Shown: positions 19,240 to 30,034 of the stretch, piece after piece
Layout: every line of letters starts with the position of its first letter
How positions within the stretch are numbered: the stretch's first letter is position 1
Assembly: GCA_028571685.1 (NCBI GenBank)
Contig: CM053143.1
Span: 155,180,329-155,244,328, forward strand
DNA length: 64,000 bases
DNA from: Heterohyrax brucei
Taxonomy: Eukaryota; Chordata; Mammalia; Hyracoidea; Procaviidae
Direction: 5' to 3'
The notes under the pieces: generated by a model
Told to the model about the DNA's origin: nothing
What the model saw: only the letters and a program-made list of their open reading frames with translations
The model's database searches: none
Made by a program: the position numbers and the translations under genes

Positions 19240-19826
19240 ATGCCTTTTCCCTCTGATCAGGAGACAAGACATAATTGTAGGTTTATGACAACCAATGTCT
19301 TCTTGTAAATGCATGGGAACTCTGTAAATGTTTTACTACCATGAAACCAAATAAGGCTTAGATACTCAGAACTGGGATTGGCAATACAGCAATTCAACAC
19401 CAAGTGTAAATCAAAGTTTTAGAGGAAGAATCAGGGACACTCCAAGAAAGATGGTTGGCAGAGAGGACGGTGGAGTATGTTTACAGAGAAAAGCTGAGAT
19501 TTGAGGCCGTTCAGCTCCCAAAAGGAGATGGTCAATTTCTATAAGATTCCTCTTCCAATAAGGCTTGGCTGTATTTCAGGAAGTGTTTTGGACAAGGTAT
19601 TATAAATCAGAACTTGTGACATCGAAGGGACTCAAACAGCTAGATTATTAGTTTTGTTTTTTTTTATTCTTTTAAAGAAAGTCTTCATAGCTTCTCTTAC
19701 CCATGTAACAAACAGATAAAAAAAAAATGGGCAAATGGAGAAAAGGCAAGATAATTTTTAAAATTTACCATACTAACTTTGACCTTCCATCTGTTACAAA
19801 TAAGAAGGAACATTCTATAAGGAAGG
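19240..19826. other. No recognisable feature
   Basis: Unique-looking DNA with short T and A runs near 19,655 and 19,720. Confidence 0.5.
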
Positions 19827-20381
19827 TGTGTTAGTCATCCAGTACTGCTCTAACAGAAGTACCATGAGTGGATGACTTTAACAAAGAAAAGTGTGTTCTC
19901 TCACAGTACAGTAGGCTACAAGTCTGAATTCAAAGTGCTAGCTCCCGGGGAACACATACTGTCCCTGCGGACTCTGGAGGAAGGTCCTTGTGTTGCATCA
20001 GTCTTTGGTCTGAGAGCATCTTGGCAGGGGTCCCTCAGGTCTGAAGGATGCCCTATGCTCTTGGTGCTGCTTTCTTGATGGTATGAGGTCCCCAATTCTC
20101 TGCTTGCTTCCTTTTCCTTTTATCTCTTTTAAGATAAAAGATGATGCAAGCCACACTCCAGGGAATTTCCCTTCGTATTGGAGCAGGGACATGACTTAGG
20201 AAGAGTGTTATCGTCCCACCCTAATCCTTTTAACATAATCCAATCTTTTAACCACAGGCAGAGATTAGGATTCACAGCATACAAAAATCACAGAATGGAA
20301 GACAATCACAAAATACTGGGAATCATGGCCTAGCCAAATTGTTACACACATGTTTAGGGGGACACAATTCAATTCATAACA
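19827..20381 (-). mobile_element. MaLR-like solo LTR
   Basis: Begins TGTTAGTCATCCAGTACTGC (after a G/T ambiguity at the edge) and ends TTCAATTCATAACA, so ends are TG...CA. The 5-bp flanks are GAAGG and GAAAG, a target duplication with one mismatch. Confidence 0.8.
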
Positions 20382-20382
20382 G

Positions 20383-20638
20383 AAAGCAATGTATCAGAAA
20401 TGTGGCAGTTAAACTATAAGGGCTGACCCCCCCGACCTCCACCCCCAGCCCCAGAACTTAACAAAAAGTCTAGAGGTAATATCACGGTTTGGTCCAAGGC
20501 TCTATGTTGTCACCAAGGACCCCTACCCTGCCCCACTGGCTCTCATTCTCTCTCTCTTCACTTCACGGTTACGAAATGACTTCTGCAGCTTGTGCTAAGT
20601 TGACTTCACAACAGCTTCCCACGGTAGAATGAAGACGA
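20383..20638. other. Unrecognised, with a C-rich patch
   Basis: CCCCCCCGACCTCCACCCCC near 20,427-20,447. No gene seen. Confidence 0.5.
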
Positions 20639-20728
20639 GTGTGTGTGTCTCTGTGTGTGTGTACATGCGTGTGTGCGTGTGCGTGGGTGAGCTCGTGCGC
20701 GCATGTGCGGAGACGATTGTGTGTGCTT
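20639..20728. repeat. GT/GC alternating microsatellite
   Basis: About 90 bp of mainly alternating purine-pyrimidine sequence, with GTGTGTGT runs and GTGCGCGCATGTGCG. Such sequence can adopt left-handed Z-DNA. Confidence 0.85.
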
Positions 20729-21779
20729 AAGGACTTTCTCCCTCTAGGGTTCTATAATTTTATCTGAGAAGGAAACTCCTCAGTCAACTTCCCCCTACAT
20801 CTCTGTGGCCAAAACAGGCTCACACACCTACCTCTAGCTCAACACTACGAAAATAAAAAGGGACAACCAGGACAGTTTAGGCCACACATGATTAATCAAT
20901 CACCTGGAGCTGGAGATTTCTGTTGGCAGAGACGCAGCTGGATGACTAGCCGAGGGGTAGACGGTAAACTGTTGGCAACAAGCGAGGAATGAAACAGCTG
21001 AGAGGGGTAAGAAAAGGAGAAGTGAGATTTAGGAAACTGCGAACTTCCTGTTTGCAAAGATTAAGCCCTATGTCTGCCCATTGCAGCACCTCTCGCTGAG
21101 GCTGCTGAACCCCATCAGAAATACCTTTATTTCCCTGAAGATCATCTACACTCAGGTCTCAGGTGGGATTCAGTGTCTGTTCTTGACCCTCAAGTGCTTC
21201 CTTGATGGGTGTTAACACAACCAGAGTTCTAAGGATGAACAGATTTGGGTGTCATTCTTTTTCTTCTCTCCAAGTAACTAAAAAAGAAAAAAAAAGGTCC
21301 AACTGTGGTTACCGAAGTTTCTCCTATGACTTCATGGCTTTTGAAATAAAATAGCACCTTTTTCTCAAAATCCAGTTGTTTGGTGACTGAAACTTTTCAG
21401 AGTCCTTGAAGTAATTTTGCTTAGTGTCTATTTTAGCAAACGCAATACCAATCATTAGTTTCTATTTTGGGTAGAGGAGCAAGATAATATTAAAAATAGT
21501 TTCTCATCTCAGTGCTTTGAGAGGTAATTTAGACTACCAAAAGATAAGACTGACTCTTAAGGCAGAAGATTCAAATTCAGTACCTAAGTCAGTATTTGCA
21601 AAAATCTTAAAAGTACTGTTGACACACAGTGAGTTCTACTATCTATTTTTTGAAATGGAAAGGCTTCACATCATTTACACAAAGATGCTTTGTACAAGAG
21701 ACAGCAGTGGAGGGAGAAGGGTAGAAGAACATTCTTGAAACACCCTTCCTGTCCCAGTGGTAGCCAAGGCAGCATACAG
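20729..21779. other. No recognisable feature
   Basis: A kilobase without a repeat I can name. The frame at 21,517-21,738 (73 codons) has no motif and looks like chance. Confidence 0.5.
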
Positions 21780-21925
21780 GTGTTGTTACAGTTTATCCTG
21801 AAAACCAATATGACAAGGCAGGTATTGTAGCCACTTGCCCAGTGAGGAAACGGAAGCTCAGAAAGTTGAAGTGACTTGTGCAAGGTAACGTGTGAATGAG
21901 CAGCAAAGTTAGCTAAGGATTGCTT
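21780..21925 (-). repeat. MIR SINE
   Basis: GGCAGGTATTGTAGCCACTT, GTGAGGAAACGGAAGCTCAG, AAAGTTGAAGTGACTTGTGC and AAGGTAACGTGTG are clear MIR blocks. Confidence 0.75.
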
Positions 21926-21929
21926 ACTT

Positions 21930-22570
21930 AATCGAGCCACGCCATCTTCCATAAGAATACATGCTCCTTTGTTTGGACAGATGCATGGGGGAATAAAAAA
22001 ATTTACTGTATAGGCAAAATCTCCAGCAGGTCATGAATCAAGAACATCAAATAGACTTCAGTCAAGCTGTTGGTGAAGCTCTTCTAGATAACTATTGCTG
22101 ATTATTTAAAGTCTTGAAGCTAAAAAGCTTACAAATGCTGTGATTCATGGCCTTAAATAACTTACAGATCAGTGGAGAAACAGAAATGCAAAGAAATGAC
22201 TAACATCCAACATAGTAGCTGCTGTAAGAGACATATAAGTAGAGTCACGAAAAAGAAAGTGGAAGAAGGTAAAAGTGCACTGGAGAAAGATGCATAAAGA
22301 TATAGTTTATGACTATAAAGAAATCGACCTGAAGGATGGCTGTGGCTGCAGCAGGCAGACGGGCTATCAGGAGGGCATTCTCAGCAGAGAGGACAGAGCA
22401 CAGAAGCAAGGACCCCTAAGTAGCTCAGTAGTGCTGGCTCAGACAGTGTAAAGAGTGGTAGAACATGAATCCCTATGGGATTTCAAATGCTAGATCCTTA
22501 TAAAAGTGTTTCTTTGTTTTAGAATAAAAATAATGATTATGTAGAATATGATGTCATCAAGTAAAAGATA
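21930..22570. other. No firm feature; possible L2 trace
   Basis: CCTTAAATAACTTACAGATC at 22,150-22,170 recalls the L2 3' part. The rest is unrecognised. Confidence 0.35.
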
Positions 22571-22574
22571 TTTT

Positions 22575-22787
22575 AAAAAAAAAAAAAAAACCAAACCTGT
22601 TGGCATCGGGTTGATTCTGACTCATAGCAACCCTAAGGAACAGAGAACTGCCCATGAGGTTTCCACAGCTGTAAATGTTTATGGAAGCAAACCACCGTGT
22701 CTTTCTTCCATGAAGCAGTTAGTGGGTTTGAATTTCCAGCCTTTCAGTTAGCAGCCCAGTGCTTAACCTCTGTGCTACCAGGGCTCC
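22575..22787 (-). repeat. AfroSINE, long form with oligo-A tail
   Basis: Starts with a 16-bp A run directly before CCAAACCTGTTGGCATCGGG, as expected for a tailed SINE on the minus strand, and ends TGCTACCAGGGCTCC. Confidence 0.9.
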
Positions 22788-22824
22788 TCAGACGAAAGTA
22801 TAGCGAGTTATACTAGTTAAATAT

Positions 22825-22965
22825 TCATGCTTGCAAAAGATGGCAGGTGACCTGAATGTCCATCAATGAAGGACCGATTACATAACATTTTGTATGTACC
22901 TACATGAAAAACTATGCAGCTAATAAAACAGAATGTCTACAGTGTCATAAACCAGGGTCTTTAGA
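22825..22965 (+). mobile_element. Old L1 (L1M-like) ORF2 3' fragment
   Basis: GACCTGAATGTCCATCAATG, then AAAACTATGCAGCTAATAAA: the standard L1 ORF2 end region. Confidence 0.6.
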
Positions 22966-22969
22966 AAGA

Positions 22970-23577
22970 AAAACTAACAATGCAGTAGGTGTACGCCTAT
23001 GGTGGTAAGGGTCAAGCAAAAGAGAGGTGAGTCAGGAGAAAGTGCAATGCAGTGTTGTTAGCAGGCTGATTATGTCAACTGCTTGTAAAGAGCCACAGCA
23101 TTTAGCTTCGCAGAAAGCCTGCAAGAGCAAACCACACTGAAGAGGAGCCTGGGGAAGGGAAGGCAGAATGGAGAACATGTCTGCTTGTCTCCTGTTTCCA
23201 GGGGTGTGAAGTTAGTTCATCCTAGAAGGAGCGTACATCCTAGCACTTGAGACTACATCATCCAGCTCCTTAGCAGTGCTCAACAAGCCAGACCCTGTGC
23301 CCCGTAGTGCAGTGCTGTATGCAAGTCCAGAAATGGAAAGGCAACAAGGAGAAGAGGGAGCACTGATCAGGCAGAGAGGAGAACACTTGGAGCAGCCTTC
23401 CGATTCCAGGGATAGGCAAGGCAAGGTCTGCGTGTCATGACATTTCATCCTTTCCACCAATACGGCAAGTATTGTTATAACCACTTGACCAAGAGGGAAG
23501 AAGGAGACCACAGAGAAATCTCAAAGTCCATACAAGATGTTTAACCCAAATAATGTCTATCATTTTATCTCCCACTG
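22970..23577. other. No firm feature
   Basis: A weak MIR-like block may lie at 23,435-23,515 (AAGTATTGTTATAACCACTT). Otherwise unrecognised. Confidence 0.4.
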
Positions 23578-23738
23578 AAAGACTGGTTGCTGCAGGTAGA
23601 TTCTAACTCATGGAGACCCTATGTGCAGAGTAGAACTGAGCTCCACAAGATTTCGAGGACATGACCCTTCAGAAACAGATTGCAGGTGTTTCTTACAAGG
23701 CCCCTTGAGTGAGTCTGAGTCATCAGCCTTTCAGTTAA
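23578..23738 (-). repeat. AfroSINE, first of a tandem pair
   Basis: GTAGATTCTAACTCATGGAG, CTCCACAAGATTTCG, CAGCCTTTCAGTTAA. Its left edge lacks the usual poly-A. Confidence 0.75.
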
Positions 23739-23739
23739 G

Positions 23740-23948
23740 TGTTGGTTGCTACTGGGTGCTTCTAGCTGATTTCGACTCACAGCGACCCCGTGTGTGCAGA
23801 GCAGAATTGCTCCATACGGTGTGCAAGGCTGTGATTTTTGGGAAGCAGATTACCAGGCCCATTTGCTGAGTCCTCCTGGGTTGGTTTGAACAGCTAACCT
23901 TCCACTTAGTAGTCGAGTGCTTAAGTGTTTGCACCAGCTAGTTTCCCT
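23740..23948 (-). repeat. AfroSINE, long form, second of a tandem pair
   Basis: GCTGATTTCGACTCACAGCG, CATACGGTGTGCAAGGCTGT and GGGAAGCAGATTACCAGGCC show the long form. Same orientation as the copy at 23,578 and directly abutting it. Confidence 0.85.
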
Positions 23949-24030
23949 GCATTTTCTCATACACCACACATTAATCAATGTATTTTTTAATGTATTCCCT
24001 GTGTCTTTAGGATTGATGACCACCCTGTAT

Positions 24031-24195
24031 TACCCTTGTGGCATAGTTATCAAGTGCTATGGCTGCTACTTAAAAGGTCAGCAGTTCAAATTCACCCAGC
24101 TCTCCTTGGAAACTCTATGGAGCAGTTCTACTCTGTCCTATAAGGTCACTATGACTCAGAAATGACCCAGTGGCAGTGAGTTTGGTGTATTTTCA
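24031..24195 (+). repeat. AfroSINE, short form
   Basis: CTTGTGGCATAGTTATCAAG as A-box region, CAGCAGTTCAAATTCACC as B box, CTATAAGGTCACTATGACTC. Confidence 0.85.
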
Positions 24196-24984
24196 TACAA
24201 AACAAGCTTCAAAATGTGCTCTAAGTAAGAATGCAAGGAACAGAAAAATGTGTATTGAATGCTACTAAAGAATTTACGTATGTTGATTTCTGTACAGAAT
24301 TCTTCCAGAAGGAGACATACAAATCCAGGAACACTGTCGACCTTTAGGACAGGGCATGGTGTGATCGAAGGACTAGGTTAGAGGGAAACTCTCTTTTTGT
24401 TCTCTACTTTGTGTGTGCCTTTCGGATTTTGGATTTCATCAACGTATTAACTTTTTATTGATTTTTGTTCTGTTATCTGCCTTAGTTTTAGTAGCACTGA
24501 ATCAGTTTTGGATGTATTTGTGTAAATATTAGTCTCTGACATCTCTGAATAATTACATTTGTAAAAGCACTTTGCAGTTCACGGAAGGTGGAAGGGTGCT
24601 TACAGAAAATCCTGAGACTTCCACACTGTATTCCGTGAATTCTTGGACATTCATGGAGGTGCCTCTAGAGCCTTTATAAGGGTGAGAAATACAGTGGTTT
24701 CCTCCTGATTTATGTGCACTGGTTTCCGGTCAGTGCTCCTTAACTGGCTGCTACACTGTGCCTTCTGGCTCCCTTCTACCAGAAAGACAATGTGCTTGCA
24801 TATTGCCTTATGTCATAGCCACATGAGAAGCCACAGCCTAGACTGGGAGTCAAAAGTCCACTCGGAGACCTTAGTGCCCCATATAAAGGGTCTGGCTAAG
24901 GAACCTGGAGTTGCTACTCTCTCTGTCATCCCAGGGTGTGCATTTGTACTTTCCCCTGCCTGCATGCAGGAGAGGTGGGGTTGC
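24196..24984. other. No firm feature
   Basis: A frame of 117 codons from 24,712 overlaps the following MIR-like block and has no motif. L2-like sequence may occur near 24,545-24,610. Confidence 0.4.
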
Positions 24985-25080
24985 TGGCTCCTGACCATAC
25001 ACCTGGGAGGCTTTCTAATCCTGGCTCCAGCCTGTGACTTTGGACAACTTGCTGCATTCCTCTGAGCCTCAGGTGTTTTC
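24985..25080 (+). repeat. MIR SINE fragment
   Basis: ATCCTGGCTCCAGCCTGTGA, CTTTGGACAACTTGCTGC and CTCTGAGCCTCAGGTGTTTT. Confidence 0.65.
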
Positions 25081-25484
25081 TCTCTTTCTTCTTCAGTTGT
25101 ACTTTAGATGAAGATTGATAGAACAAACCACTTTCTCATTTAACAGTTCATACACACATTGTTTTATGACATTGGCTAACAACCCCATAACTCTCCTTTC
25201 TGAACTTTGTGTTTCCTATTACCAGCTTTCCTGTCTCTACCTGCCTTCTAGTTCTTTCCCCCAGGCTGGCATATTGCTTAAGTCTCGTTTTGTTTCATGG
25301 GCCCGTCCAGTCTTTGGCTGAAGGGTAAACCTCAAGGGTGGCTTCCTTACTGAGCTAAAAGGATATCTGGGGCCCATACTCTCAGGGTTTCTCCAGTCTC
25401 TGTTAGGCCAGGAACTCTGGCCTTTCTTTGTGAGTTAGGATTTGTCCTACGTTTTTCTCCAATTCTAATCTATAATTTGTTGGT
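25081..25484. other. No recognisable feature
   Basis: C+T-rich, unique-looking sequence. Confidence 0.5.
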
Positions 25485-26005
25485 TTATTTATACTGTACT
25501 GAGAAAGATCTCTTTAAAGTATTGAAAGGTAAAGATTTCACCTTGAAGACTAAAGTGCGCCTGACCCAAGCCGTGGTGTTTTCAATCGCATCATATGCAT
25601 GCCAAAGCTGGACAACGAACAAAGAAGAAAGAAGTATTAATGCCTTTGAATTGTGGTGTTGGAGCAGAGTGTTGATGTATCATGGATCGCTAAAAAACCA
25701 AACAGATTTGTTCCAGAAGAAGTACAACCGGAGTGCTCCGTGGAAGCAAAGATGGCAGGACTGCATCTTGCATACTTCGGACATGTTGTCAGGAAGGATC
25801 AGTCCCTGGAGAAGGACATCATGCTTGTTAGAATGGAGGGTCAGCGAAAAAGAGGAAGACCCTTCATGAGAAGGGCTGACACAGTGGCTGCAACAATGGG
25901 TGTAAGCATAAAAATGATTGTGGACATGGCGCAAGAGCAGGCAATGCTTTGTTCTGTTGTGTGTAGGGTTTCTATGAGTCAGAAGCAACTTGATGGCACC
26001 TAACA
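25485..26005 (+). mobile_element. RTE/BovB-like LINE, 3' end with reverse-transcriptase C-terminus
   Basis: The translated order is that of the BovB/RTE C-terminus: LKTKVRLTQAVVFSIASYAC, then FELWCW, then (after a frameshift near 25,670-25,730) FGHVVRKDQSLEKDIML, GQRKRGRP and an ATMGVSI motif. The element ends GAGTCAGAAGCAACTTGATG, GCACCTAACAATAACC. It is 5'-truncated, as RTE copies usually are, and cannot encode the endonuclease or catalytic centre. Its last 45 bases match the AfroSINE tail, which explains how AfroSINEs borrow this machinery. Best preserved of the six RTE pieces in the window. Confidence 0.88.
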
Positions 26006-26061
26006 ATAACCACATACCAAGAAAAAAACTAATGTTAGAGAGATCACCATGGCACTAGTAA

Positions 26062-26200
26062 AAACCCTTTGGAGAGTGATCATTTAACTCAACAAATACA
26101 TGGTGAGCGTCAGAACACTAGGATGAATACTGAAATGAGTGCAACAGACCCAGTCCTGCTTCAAAACAGTTTACCACCCAGCAGAGGAGCCGGAAAATTA
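26062..26200 (+). repeat. Possible L2 3' fragment
   Basis: AACTCAACAAATACATGGTG, AGGATGAATACTGAAATGAG and CAGACCCAGTCCTGC are in L2 order. Confidence 0.45.
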
Positions 26201-26284
26201 GGCGAGTGTGAAGGCAACCATGTAGTGCTATGGTATTCTAACCAAGGGAAGACAAGTCATCGCTATGAACGCAGTCCTTAGTGC

Positions 26285-26495
26285 TGCAGTGAGGTCTCTG
26301 CATTGTCCAGTTAACACATTCAACTGCTAGCCAAAAGGTTGTAGGTTCTAGTCCACCCAGTGGTGCCTCAGAAGAAAGGCCTGGCAATCTACTTTCAAAA
26401 GTCAGTCACTAAAACCTTATGGAGTCCAACTCTATTCTGACACATATGGGGTCTCCACAAGTTGGAAACAGTGGCCACTGGTAGTGCTGAAGAAG
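26285..26495 (+). repeat. AfroSINE, long form
   Basis: GGTTGTAGGTTCTAGTCCAC as B box, GAAGAAAGGCCTGGCAATCT as centre, CACATATGGGGTCTCCACAA as tail block. Confidence 0.8.
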
Positions 26496-26687
26496 TTATT
26501 TTTATGCTAAACCTTTACCTAGCAGATTGTAGTTTCTCATTTTGAAATCATCAAGAGTGAGCCAGAATAGGGGTTGGCAAATTTCTTCTGCAAAAGACTA
26601 GTTGGTGGATGTTTCGGCCTTTGAGAGGCATGCTGTCTTTGCCACACTACTCAACCGTGCTTTTGTAGCACGAAAGCAGTGGTGAAA

Positions 26688-26839
26688 ATCCCGTTGCCAC
26701 TGAGTGGATTTCGACTCCTAGTGACCTGTGTGACAGATTAGAACTGCTCCATAGAGTTTCCCAGGAGCACTTGGTGAACGTGAACCCCCGAGCTTTTATT
26801 TAGCAGCTGTAGCTCTTAGAAACCACTACATCAACAGGA
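26688..26839 (-). repeat. AfroSINE
   Basis: CCGTTGCCACTGAGTGGATT, GAACTGCTCCATAGAGTTTC, TTAGCAGCTGTAGC. The head is decayed (CATCAACAGG). Confidence 0.8.
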
Positions 26840-27999
26840 TAGGCAATATACAAATCAATGAGCATGGCTGCCTTACAATATAACTTTATTTATGGCTGCT
26901 GAAATTTGGATTTTGTATATTTTTCACACACCATGAAATATTGTTCTTCTTTTAATTATCTCAACCCTTTAAAAACATTAAAGCCATTCTTAGCTCACAG
27001 ACCAGGCAAAAACAGACATGGACTGGATTTAACCTGTAGGCTACAGCATGCTGATCACTGTGTTAGAAGATTATTCCCAAGTCCAAATTCTAACTCTGTT
27101 CTTGCAAAATCTCAACACTCCTCCACCCCGTAGCTGGCACTGTGATCTAGCTCTACTGGCCTAATAAAGCTTTATGATTCTCTTACTGATTGTTGATTGG
27201 CATTTCGCTTGACTACGTCTGTAATACCAACTCTTGCTGCATTGTGGGCTGCTTTGAAATGGAATCCAGAACTGCCATGAAGGTCATAAAAGAAAATCTA
27301 ATTCCTATGTGACTGCAAGTTAATTCATTTCTGGACGTCAGAGCCACTTTTATGAGCCTCGTACAATATGCCATACGGAATATCATTACGTACTCCCTAG
27401 AGCTTCTGTTATTGCCATCTGTCTGCGGCTTCCTGTGTGGTTTCTTTGGCAGTGAGGGCGTCATCTGTTAGAAATGCCTCCAGAAAGTAAGTTTTGAAAA
27501 TGTTACCTTCAACAACACCTGCTTCTGAAATTAGATATGTGTTTTCAAGGCTTATACACCTGCAACACATTTATAATGATCTCTACTGGGAGGCTATAGT
27601 TGACATGCACAAGAGCATGTCATGCGGCCAGTCATCAGGGTGACACCCAGACACAAGCGCTGCCAACACAGCGAAACGCTCCCACAAGTAACTCTTCACA
27701 ATCTCTCATTTTGAGAACTCAAATGTGTTAGTCATAACCCTGGCATTCTGCCTAAACTATGCCTCTTTTCTCAAACACATCCAGAATTTTCCATCCTTAA
27801 CAGTAGGAACTGTATTTGTTTATATTTGTGTCCCCACTGTCTAAGACAGTACCTGACACTTAATAGTGGGGATTTGTTGAGTTTGTATTGGTCTGAGCTT
27901 AAACACTGAGTTTCTCTCTGTAAATTTCTAGGTAAAATCTCTATGCAATACCACTGGCAGGATTCTCACTTGATGTGAAACTGGTGATTAACGTGACTG
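26840..27999. other. No recognisable feature
   Basis: More than a kilobase without a nameable repeat. A minus-strand frame at 27,213-27,464 (83 codons, S/K/R-rich start) and a CAGAAAGTAAGT splice-donor-like site at 27,480 gave no gene model. The level of conservation is unknown. Confidence 0.45.
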
Positions 28000-28282
28000 A
28001 GTGTAAGTTTACAATACAATTCAGCATGCCTGCCTATCTGCAGCTCCCTCTGCTCTTCTTACCTGGTGATTGCACACTCCACCTTTCCATTCCACATATG
28101 TCATATCCTCTTAATAAACTCCTGTCCCCTCCTTCCCACCCTAGTAAGAGATCAGTAGGACGACATCCTATAGGTGCATAGAACCATAAAGTGTACACAT
28201 GATATGGTCACTCTGTGCCCCCAAGTCCAATCCATTCCTATCCGAAGAGTGGACCTCACTGATGATCTATGATCAGGGGCAG
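28000..28282 (-). mobile_element. 5'-truncated L1 3' UTR copy, diverged
   Basis: Follows the 3' UTR of the 2.9-kb L1: GCCTGCCTATCTGCAGCTCC, AGAACCATAAAGTGTACAC, GTCCAATCCATTCCTATCCG. The poly-A and target duplication are no longer visible. Confidence 0.8.
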
Positions 28283-28429
28283 TATGCTGTCTTGGTGAGT
28301 GATTATGAATGGATATAGAATGGATATTTACAAAAGGAAGACAGATGAGATACTCACAATAAACCGTGTTAGATCTGCAGTGGAATGCATGTTCAAGATT
28401 GTCCCAGGTTACCAGGTTTGGGGGAAAAG

Positions 28430-28478
28430 TGCCTTGAGCTCTAAACATGAAGATCTGGGTTTCAATCTTAGCTCTTTG
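28430..28478 (+). repeat. MIR SINE, left part (split by AfroSINEs)
   Basis: GATCTGGGTTTCAATCTTAG is the MIR 5' core. The right part resumes at 28,855. Confidence 0.5.
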
Positions 28479-28653
28479 CAGTTGCCATCAAGTTATTTCT
28501 AACTTGTGGCTACCCCATGTGTGTACTGGAGTAGAATGGTGTTCCACTGAGTTCCACTGGGTGATTTTTCAAAAGTTGGTCACCAGGCCTTTCTTCCAAG
28601 GCCTTTTGGTTAGCAGACCAGCATATGAACCATCTGCACCACCCAGGGACTCC
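28479..28653 (-). repeat. AfroSINE, long form, inside a MIR
   Basis: CAGTTGCCATCAAGTTATTT, GTCACCAGGCCTTTCTTCCA, CACCACCCAGGGACTCC. Confidence 0.8.
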
Positions 28654-28683
28654 CCAGCTCTTTACAAGCTGTCACATATGAAG

Positions 28684-28848
28684 AAGAAATCCTAGTGGCC
28701 TAGCGGTTAGATACTATGTCTGCTAACCAAAAGATTGGCAGTTAGAATCCACCAGGTGCTCTTTGGAAACTCTATGGGGTAGTTCTACTCTGTCTTGTAG
28801 GGTCATTATAAGTTAGAATCAGCTCTACAGGGCTGGATTTTGTTTGAC
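28684..28848 (+). repeat. AfroSINE, short form, head-to-head with its neighbour
   Basis: AAATCCTAGTGGCCTAGCGG head, TTGTAGGGTCATTATAAGTT tail block. It faces the copy at 28,479 in opposite orientation. Confidence 0.88.
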
Positions 28849-28854
28849 TCATGA

Positions 28855-28965
28855 AAAAGGTCCACTCACCGTCTTGAGTGTTTTAGTCTCTGTGAAATAG
28901 GAACAATAACCTCTGCCCTACCACCACAAAGAACTGATACAGGAATCAATCAAGGCAGTGAAAAT
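28855..28965 (+). repeat. MIR SINE, right part
   Basis: TTTTAGTCTCTGTGAAATAG, GAACAATAACCTCTGCCCTA and a CAATCAAGGCAGTGAAAATT end complete the MIR. Confidence 0.5.
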
Positions 28966-29124
28966 TGCAAAAATTTACACATGAAAATTCACAAGTGCTG
29001 TTGTAGGATTTATTCATTCATGTGCACATTACAGTATACCAAAAACAAAGCACTGGCATACAGATGTGGTGAAGAACACAGACAAACAATTGAGGGCCAG
29101 GCAGAGGGAGATGGTGTGAGTAGA

Positions 29125-29325
29125 GTCTTCAAGTGAGTAGGCCTGAGAATCAGGTGGATGGCTTGCTAAACATACCAATTCCTGAACCCTGCCTGTGAGA
29201 CTGTGGGGTGAGAAGTCTGGCTTCAGGCAAAGGACTCTGTGGATTTAACAAGTTCTGCTGGAGATTCTGATGATGCAGAGGTGGGCCACAAGCCACACTT
29301 CAAGAATACTAATTTATAGCTTAGC
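29125..29325 (+). repeat. MER5-like hAT element
   Basis: GGCTTGCTAAACATACCAAT, CTGAACCCTGCCTGTGAGAC, TTAACAAGTTCTGCTGGAGA, then CACACTTCAAGAATACTAAT. Confidence 0.6.
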
Positions 29326-29499
29326 AGGGAGGATACGAAATCACTAATTAAATCTTCACTACTTTTATGATCCCCAGGATGGGCCTGCAGTAAGTTAAGT
29401 CGGTGTTGGCAGGCTAAAAGGAGGTGGGAAAATAGTGAGATGGTGAGATCGAGAAGGGTATGGCAACAGCGCAAGGAACGTGTCCTTTCTTCAACCCCC

Positions 29500-29688
29500 A
29501 AACAAACAGCTGCCATCAAGTCAATTCTGACTCACAGCGGCCCCAGGTGTTCCAGGGTAAACTGTGCTCCCTAGAGTTCTCACGGTTGTGACCTTTTGGA
29601 AGCAGATCACCGACCTTTCTTTCGTAGAGTTTTTGGGTAGCTTTGAACCACTGATGTTTCATTTAGTAGTCAAGTGGTTGACTGTTAC
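29500..29688 (-). repeat. AfroSINE, long form
   Basis: GCTGCCATCAAGTCAATTCT, CTTTTGGAAGCAGATCACCG, TTTAGTAGTCAAGTGG. The left tail is an AAACAAACA-type A-rich run. Confidence 0.82.
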
Positions 29689-29749
29689 GATTTTCAGTCC
29701 TTGCTACTGATGGTGACTACAATCCTACGTCCTTTCAAGTATTCACAAA

Positions 29750-30016
29750 TTTTTCTAAGTTTCAGTTAGGTTCTGTGTATCTTTTCCTCAAGCCCACGGA
29801 AGCGTCCTACAGAATCAAAGCCTCTTTTCAAATTTACAGTCCTTGATAGGAATGGATTTCCCACTGAACAAGGTAAGCAAAGCAGGTGCTTATTTGCTAA
29901 TGTGCAGTGAACAGGTTCCCAAGTTTTTCACCACATGAGAGGTGAAATTCTTCACTATGGATTAGGAAGTAAGTACAAATTAGCCCATATACACCTTGCA
30001 TTTGGGGTAACCAGTT
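29750..30016. repeat. Palindromic dispersed repeat, copy A
   Basis: Contains the family block CTCTTTTCAAATTTACAGTC, followed by two inverted arms: about 29,850-29,919 (CACTGAACAAGGTAAGCA, GCTTATTTGCTAATGTGCAG) and about 29,941-30,014 (CACTATGGATTAGGAAGTAA, ACACCTTGCATTTGGGG). The centre near 29,933 is TTTCACCACATGAGAGGTGA. The family also occurs at 34,629, 51,228 and 52,795. I cannot match it to a named element. Confidence 0.6.
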
Positions 30017-30034
30017 TCTGGTGGTGGCTGGCAT

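Noticed and set aside
24712-25065. Plus-strand frame of 117 codons
   Set aside because: No motif, no splice context, and it overlaps a MIR-like block.
27470-27495. Splice-donor-like CAGAAAGTAAGT as evidence of an exon
   Set aside because: The plus-strand frames before it contain stops and no acceptor is evident. A single donor match is expected by chance.
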